A stretch of 9,716 nt of DNA. Origin: Fidelibacterota bacterium TCS52. GTDB lineage: Bacteria > Fidelibacterota > Fidelibacteria > Fidelibacterales > Fidelibacteraceae. Location: NCBI GenBank assembly GCA_001577215.1, contig LSCC01000080.1, positions 1 through 9,716 of the forward strand, given 5' to 3'. The position numbers and the translations under genes were made by a program. This document shows, in pieces, positions 6,066 to 9,716 of the stretch (the stretch's first letter is position 1; each line of letters opens with the position of its first letter). The notes beneath the pieces are model-generated. The model worked only from the letters and a program-made list of their open reading frames with translations. It was not told the DNA's origin and did not search any database.

Positions 6066-8429
6066 TTAAAAATAAAATTTTACTCCTAAACTTGGGAAAA
6101 ATGGAAACATTGGCACTGGCTGACGATAAATTTTATCATCTTTATCTGTCCACCAATACATAAATACATTCATATGATTTGTTGTATTAATGACATGAAA
6201 ATAAAATTCCGTTTTCAAGCTGAACAGTTCACTTCTTCTATTAAAACCAAGATCCAGTCGAAAATAGTTTGGATATCGTTCTGAATTTTTCTCTCCATAA
6301 ATATCAATTTCAGATGAATAATATTTTTGATACTTATTTTGTGTATCCAATGTTTCATCATCCAATAAATGAATTTTTCCCAATATTTGGGTGTATGGAC
6401 TACCTGTATTAAAAACGATGGCTGAATTAAAATACCATTTATTCCCAATATCATATTTTGCAACAATATTTAAATTATGCGCCTTATCATATTTTGGGGG
6501 ATACCAAATGTTACCATCTTTTTTCCTTGTAACCGAGTATGTGTAACCCACCCAACCGGTTAAATTTCCAATTTGTTTTTTAATTAAAAATTCCACTCCA
6601 TAAGCATATCCGTCGGCTTCTATAAAATTATTCACACTATCAAATGCCGCTATAAATCCATCATCTAAAGTTAAAAGATGATCATAATCTTTATAATAAC
6701 CTTCAAGTTTTATTTGAATTTTTTCTTTGTACCAATATTCCATACCAAGTATTGAACTATAAACTATACTTGGCAATTGTTCTTTTGAAGTCGGATACCA
6801 AAAATCAATTATTCTCATATTTTCTGTTTCCGGATTTGCTGTTTGAAGAAATTGATACACATTTCCAATGGCGACATTTATCGCAAATTTATCCGAAAGA
6901 AAATATTTTGTGTTAAGACGAAAATCAGGGTATGTTTTATTTTTAAATTCATAGTGAGTTAATCTTATCCCCGGTTGTATCATCAAAAGAGGATTGGGTT
7001 GAAATTTATCTTGGAAATATAATCCATATTCAGATGGTTTAGAATGAATATCAACCAAATTATTTGAATCAAATGTTAATCCTAAGTTGAAATCTACTTT
7101 TTTATAGAACGAACCGAATTCTATTGCATTTTTATCATTTAAAAACCAAACAAAATCAACAAATGGCGAAACATCCGTTATATAATCATAAACCTTCAAT
7201 TTAATATTATTACTTGAATCTGGACTGTTAGGGAATTTTTCTTCTTCAAATAATTCAATATCAAAGTGAAACTTGCTTCGCGCTAAACTAAATTTACCAA
7301 TTAGGTTTGGAGTAATGATCCAGCGGTGTTTTAAACTTACAGTTCTATTCCCCCATACCCAATCAATAGAAAATTTTGATTTTGAATAATCTTTATCTTC
7401 TTCGGAACCCCAAGTATTTGTTTCCTCAATATTGAGGACATCATCGCCAAAAAAACCGCTAAATGTAGTTCTATGTTTTTGATTAATATCTATATTTATT
7501 TTACCTTGAAAATCGTAGAAATAATAAGGGAAAGGCGATAAATCATTATCTCGTTTTTTATTTATTGGTTTTCTGATCAATTCCCACAATCCATCAAAAT
7601 ATGTTCTTCTTCCCGCGATCAAAAATGATCCTTTCGGAATTGGTCCTTCCAGTAACAACTTGCTTGAAATAAGAGAAATATTTCCCTGTCCTTCAAAATT
7701 TTTCGAATTACCTTCTCTGTTGAGAATACTGAGAACTGAACTCATTCTGCCACCATATTTTGCAGGAAATCCACCAGCCATAAAGTTCGCCTCTTTCACC
7801 GCATCTGTATTAAAAGTTGAAAAGACACCACCAAGATGATACGGATTATAAACGGTTATTCCGTCTAATAAGATCAAATTCTGATCGGGTGAACCACCTC
7901 GAACATACAGCGCACTACTGAAATCATTTCCAGCTGTTGCACTTGGAAGAAGTTGAATTGTACGAAAGATATCTGGTTCTAAAACAACAGGAGAGGACCT
8001 GAGATCATTATTGCTCAAATTTATCGTACTTATTCTTACATCCTGTTTAAATTTTTCAATTTCTCCAGTTTTAGTGATTTCACCCAATTCAATAGCCACC
8101 GTTTCCATATACAGATTTATTTTTTTTGCAGTGTTTTTTTTTATGATCAAATTTTTTTCAACAGGTTTGTATCCCATCATGCTAACAATTAGTGTAAAAT
8201 TCCCGATAGAATCTATTTTAAAATAGAAATATCCATCGTTATTTGTTACGGTTCCATAAGATGTGTTCTTTAGAAAAACATTTGCATAGGAAATTGGTTC
8301 GCCATTTTCCTTGTCTTGAATAAATCCTGAAATTGTAGATGATGCCGAAAGAATATTTATAAATAAAAAGATTGTTAAAATTAAATAAAAATAGTAATTG
8401 TTATTTGTGTGTGTTTTTCCTTGCTTCAT
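6066..8429 (-). CDS. TonB-dependent outer-membrane receptor with CarboxypepD_reg-like N-terminal domain
   Basis: A 787-residue outer-membrane transporter. Residues 1-30 are a signal peptide with a somewhat long polar start; a later start is possible but none is better marked. Residues about 32-110 form the carboxypeptidase-regulatory-like beta-sandwich (Ser-Gly-Phe-Ile...Pro-Ile-Ser-Tyr-Ala-Asn-Val, then Gly-Thr-Val-Thr-Asn-Asp-Gly). Residues about 130-238 are the plug, with the hallmark Val-Arg-Gly-Gly-Ser-Pro-Asp-Gln-Asn at 176-184, Leu-Leu-Asp-Gly at 187-190 and Ala-Lys-Tyr-Gly-Gly-Arg at 223-228. The rest is a 22-strand-type barrel ending in alternating aromatic residues and Tyr-Phe at the C-terminus, as outer-membrane barrels do. 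No SusC-specific signature is seen, and length is shorter than most SusC proteins. Substrate is unknown. No Shine-Dalgarno precedes the ATG. It heads or continues a unit with the downstream lipoprotein, 12 bases away; the adenosine deaminase gene ends 91 bases upstream on the same strand. Confidence 0.92.
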   Translation of the reverse strand: MKQGKTHTNNNYYFYLILTIFLFINILSASSTISGFIQDKENGEPISYANVFLKNTSYGTVTNNDGYFYFKIDSIGNFTLIVSMMGYKPVEKNLIIKKNTAKKINLYMETVAIELGEITKTGEIEKFKQDVRISTINLSNNDLRSSPVVLEPDIFRTIQLLPSATAGNDFSSALYVRGGSPDQNLILLDGITVYNPYHLGGVFSTFNTDAVKEANFMAGGFPAKYGGRMSSVLSILNREGNSKNFEGQGNISLISSKLLLEGPIPKGSFLIAGRRTYFDGLWELIRKPINKKRDNDLSPFPYYFYDFQGKINIDINQKHRTTFSGFFGDDVLNIEETNTWGSEEDKDYSKSKFSIDWVWGNRTVSLKHRWIITPNLIGKFSLARSKFHFDIELFEEEKFPNSPDSSNNIKLKVYDYITDVSPFVDFVWFLNDKNAIEFGSFYKKVDFNLGLTFDSNNLVDIHSKPSEYGLYFQDKFQPNPLLMIQPGIRLTHYEFKNKTYPDFRLNTKYFLSDKFAINVAIGNVYQFLQTANPETENMRIIDFWYPTSKEQLPSIVYSSILGMEYWYKEKIQIKLEGYYKDYDHLLTLDDGFIAAFDSVNNFIEADGYAYGVEFLIKKQIGNLTGWVGYTYSVTRKKDGNIWYPPKYDKAHNLNIVAKYDIGNKWYFNSAIVFNTGSPYTQILGKIHLLDDETLDTQNKYQKYYSSEIDIYGEKNSERYPNYFRLDLGFNRRSELFSLKTEFYFHVINTTNHMNVFMYWWTDKDDKIYRQPVPMFPFFPSLGVKFYF

Positions 8430-8520
8430 ATTGGAAATTAATGAGAAAATTATTTAATTACTATAATAATAAATTAAACTTTTTAATTCTTTAACATTCT
8501 CAGTTTATTAAAAGGGGTGA
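8430..8520 (-). other. Short AT-rich gap between adenosine deaminase and receptor genes
   Basis: Ninety-one bases separate the two same-strand genes. It holds a 7-bp AT-only inverted repeat (TTTAATT type, around 8472-8488) that is too weak to call a terminator, and a TATTAT-like stretch but no matching -35 box. Read-through from the deaminase gene and a separate receptor promoter are both possible. Confidence 0.4.
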
Positions 8521-9716
8521 TCAATTTCCAAGATAATCATCTATTATTTTTTCGTAATAATTTATGACATCTCTTACATAGTCCCTTTTTTCAACATAAG
8601 AGCCATGATAAAAACATCTTTTAAATCCGTAAATAATTATATTTCTCAATTGAGAAGGGGTAATTTTCATTTCTTTGATCACAAGTTGCAATTCTTTTGT
8701 TACGGTAGTATTTGATATAAGTCGATTATCGGTATTTATGGTTATTGAAAGTTTGTGATCTATCATTTTTCTCAATGGATGGTTTTTCATGCTGCCATTC
8801 AAATCGGGATTTGTCTGTAAATTACTCGTAGGACAAATTTCTAATGTGATGCGATTATTTGCAATGTATTGTGCAAGATTATAAACATATTCTTTTGCGT
8901 GTTTTTTGTTTTTTTCACTTACAACCTTGTCTTCATCAAACAAATAAAAACCATGTCCAATTCTATCTGCATGTAAATCTGTGATAGCTTGAAAAATCGA
9001 TTCAGGTCCATAAGCTTCTCCGGCATGAACGGTTTTACTTAAAAAATTCCGATGAACAATATCATAAGATTGAATATGGTTATCTGCCGGAAAACCTTTT
9101 TCAGCTCCGGCGAGGTCAAAACCAACTATTGGAATGTTCGTTTCGTTTACTATTTTAGTCGTTGCTTTTGCAAGTTCTTGTGATACCAAATTTATTGTTT
9201 CAAGTTTATCTGAATATTTATGATTTTTAAAAAATGACTTAAAAAATGGAGAAAATCTTTCATCACAAAATCTCATTGCACAAACGATTATTCCATAATT
9301 AAACTGTGGTTCTTTACCAGTTATTATTTTGGATTGAGAATTAAATTCTTTTTTTGCTCGTTCTAGCCCTATCCAAACAGAATTCATTACATTTTCAAAA
9401 GACATCTTATTGCTCATTAATGTTTGAGGGGCTAATCTCACTTCAATATAACGAACTCCTTCATTTTGATTGTCAATTGCCAATTCATAAGAAACTCGCT
9501 CTATCGCATCTTTGGTTCTTAGCACATCACAAGTATAACTGAAACCTCGTAAATATTCATCAAGTGAGTTGTAAGAATCTTTAAAAACTTCTTTTTTCAT
9601 CCCTGTCTCAGTATAGCTCGGTAATTTTATTCCCTCTTTTTTTGCTAATTCAATCAAAGTTGAAAGCCGTAATGAGCCATCCAAATGCAAATGCAAATCT
9701 GTTTTGGGTATTTTTA
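8521..9716 (-). CDS. Adenosine deaminase (N-terminus cut by window edge)
   Basis: It hydrolyses adenosine or deoxyadenosine to inosine or deoxyinosine plus ammonia in purine salvage. The visible 397 residues run to the window edge without a start: the frame continues upstream of the TTG at 9694-9696 as Lys-Ile-Pro-Lys-Thr-Asp, the normal residues before the metal motif, so only a few N-terminal residues are missing. Zinc and catalytic residues are present (numbered from the first full visible codon): His8 and His10 in His-Leu-His-Leu-Asp-Gly, His230 and Glu233 in Val-His-Ala-Gly-Glu-Ala, His254 in Arg-Ile-Gly-His-Gly, and Asp329 in Asn-Thr-Asp-Asn. The residue after Asp329 is Asn, where E. 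coli and mammalian enzymes have a second Asp; I recall the Asn form in other bacterial deaminases. About 30 residues around 150-180 look longer than in compact deaminases. Adenine deaminase and AMP deaminase are less likely. No signal peptide can be judged. Confidence 0.9.
   Translation of the reverse strand, partial: KIPKTDLHLHLDGSLRLSTLIELAKKEGIKLPSYTETGMKKEVFKDSYNSLDEYLRGFSYTCDVLRTKDAIERVSYELAIDNQNEGVRYIEVRLAPQTLMSNKMSFENVMNSVWIGLERAKKEFNSQSKIITGKEPQFNYGIIVCAMRFCDERFSPFFKSFFKNHKYSDKLETINLVSQELAKATTKIVNETNIPIVGFDLAGAEKGFPADNHIQSYDIVHRNFLSKTVHAGEAYGPESIFQAITDLHADRIGHGFYLFDEDKVVSEKNKKHAKEYVYNLAQYIANNRITLEICPTSNLQTNPDLNGSMKNHPLRKMIDHKLSITINTDNRLISNTTVTKELQLVIKEMKITPSQLRNIIIYGFKRCFYHGSYVEKRDYVRDVINYYEKIIDDYLGN

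Noticed and set aside
9694..9696. TTG as start of adenosine deaminase
   Set aside because: The frame stays open to the window edge and the preceding codons encode the conserved Pro-Lys-Thr-Asp before the metal motif, so this TTG is an internal leucine.

Overview
The window is AT-rich, close-packed bacterial DNA holding seven protein genes, two of them cut by the window edges. I see no RNA gene, mobile element or CRISPR array. Several features point to an anaerobic or facultative member of the FCB assemblage (Bacteroidota and related candidate phyla): a CarboxypepD_reg-like TonB-dependent receptor paired with a DUF4249-like lipoprotein, an exported WD40-caspase protein, and a RACo-type corrinoid-protein activator. 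A candidate phylum such as Cloacimonadota, Delongbacteria or Marinimicrobia would fit, but the sequence alone does not settle this. Clear Shine-Dalgarno sites before four genes argue against a typical Bacteroidota species.

Layout. Bases 1-2598, minus strand: a two-gene unit with an exported protein of seven WD40 repeats plus a caspase-like peptidase (310-2598), followed 31 bases later by a small exported, probably lipid-anchored protein with a FlgT/LPP20-like N-terminus (1-278, cut by the left edge). Bases 2750-4615, plus strand: a 2Fe-2S/ASKHA reductive activator of corrinoid proteins. It diverges from the caspase gene across an AT-rich gap with a good sigma70-like promoter facing the caspase gene. 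Bases 4825-5010, plus strand: a 61-residue protein that reads as a bacterial histone, with a strong ribosome binding site and two tandem terminators. Bases 5169-9716, minus strand: adenosine deaminase (runs off the right edge), then a TonB-dependent receptor, then a lipoprotein directly behind the receptor.

How the genes may work together. The receptor and lipoprotein very likely form one outer-membrane uptake or binding unit; whether the adenosine deaminase belongs with it is open. The caspase and the small lipoprotein are probably co-transcribed and both act outside the cytoplasm. The corrinoid activator has no corrinoid protein or methyltransferase beside it, so its client must be encoded elsewhere. 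The most interesting gene is the histone: it keeps the Arg-x-Thr loop and following Asp of archaeal histones but has almost no third helix, and it sits in its own transcription unit, as expected for an abundant chromosomal protein.
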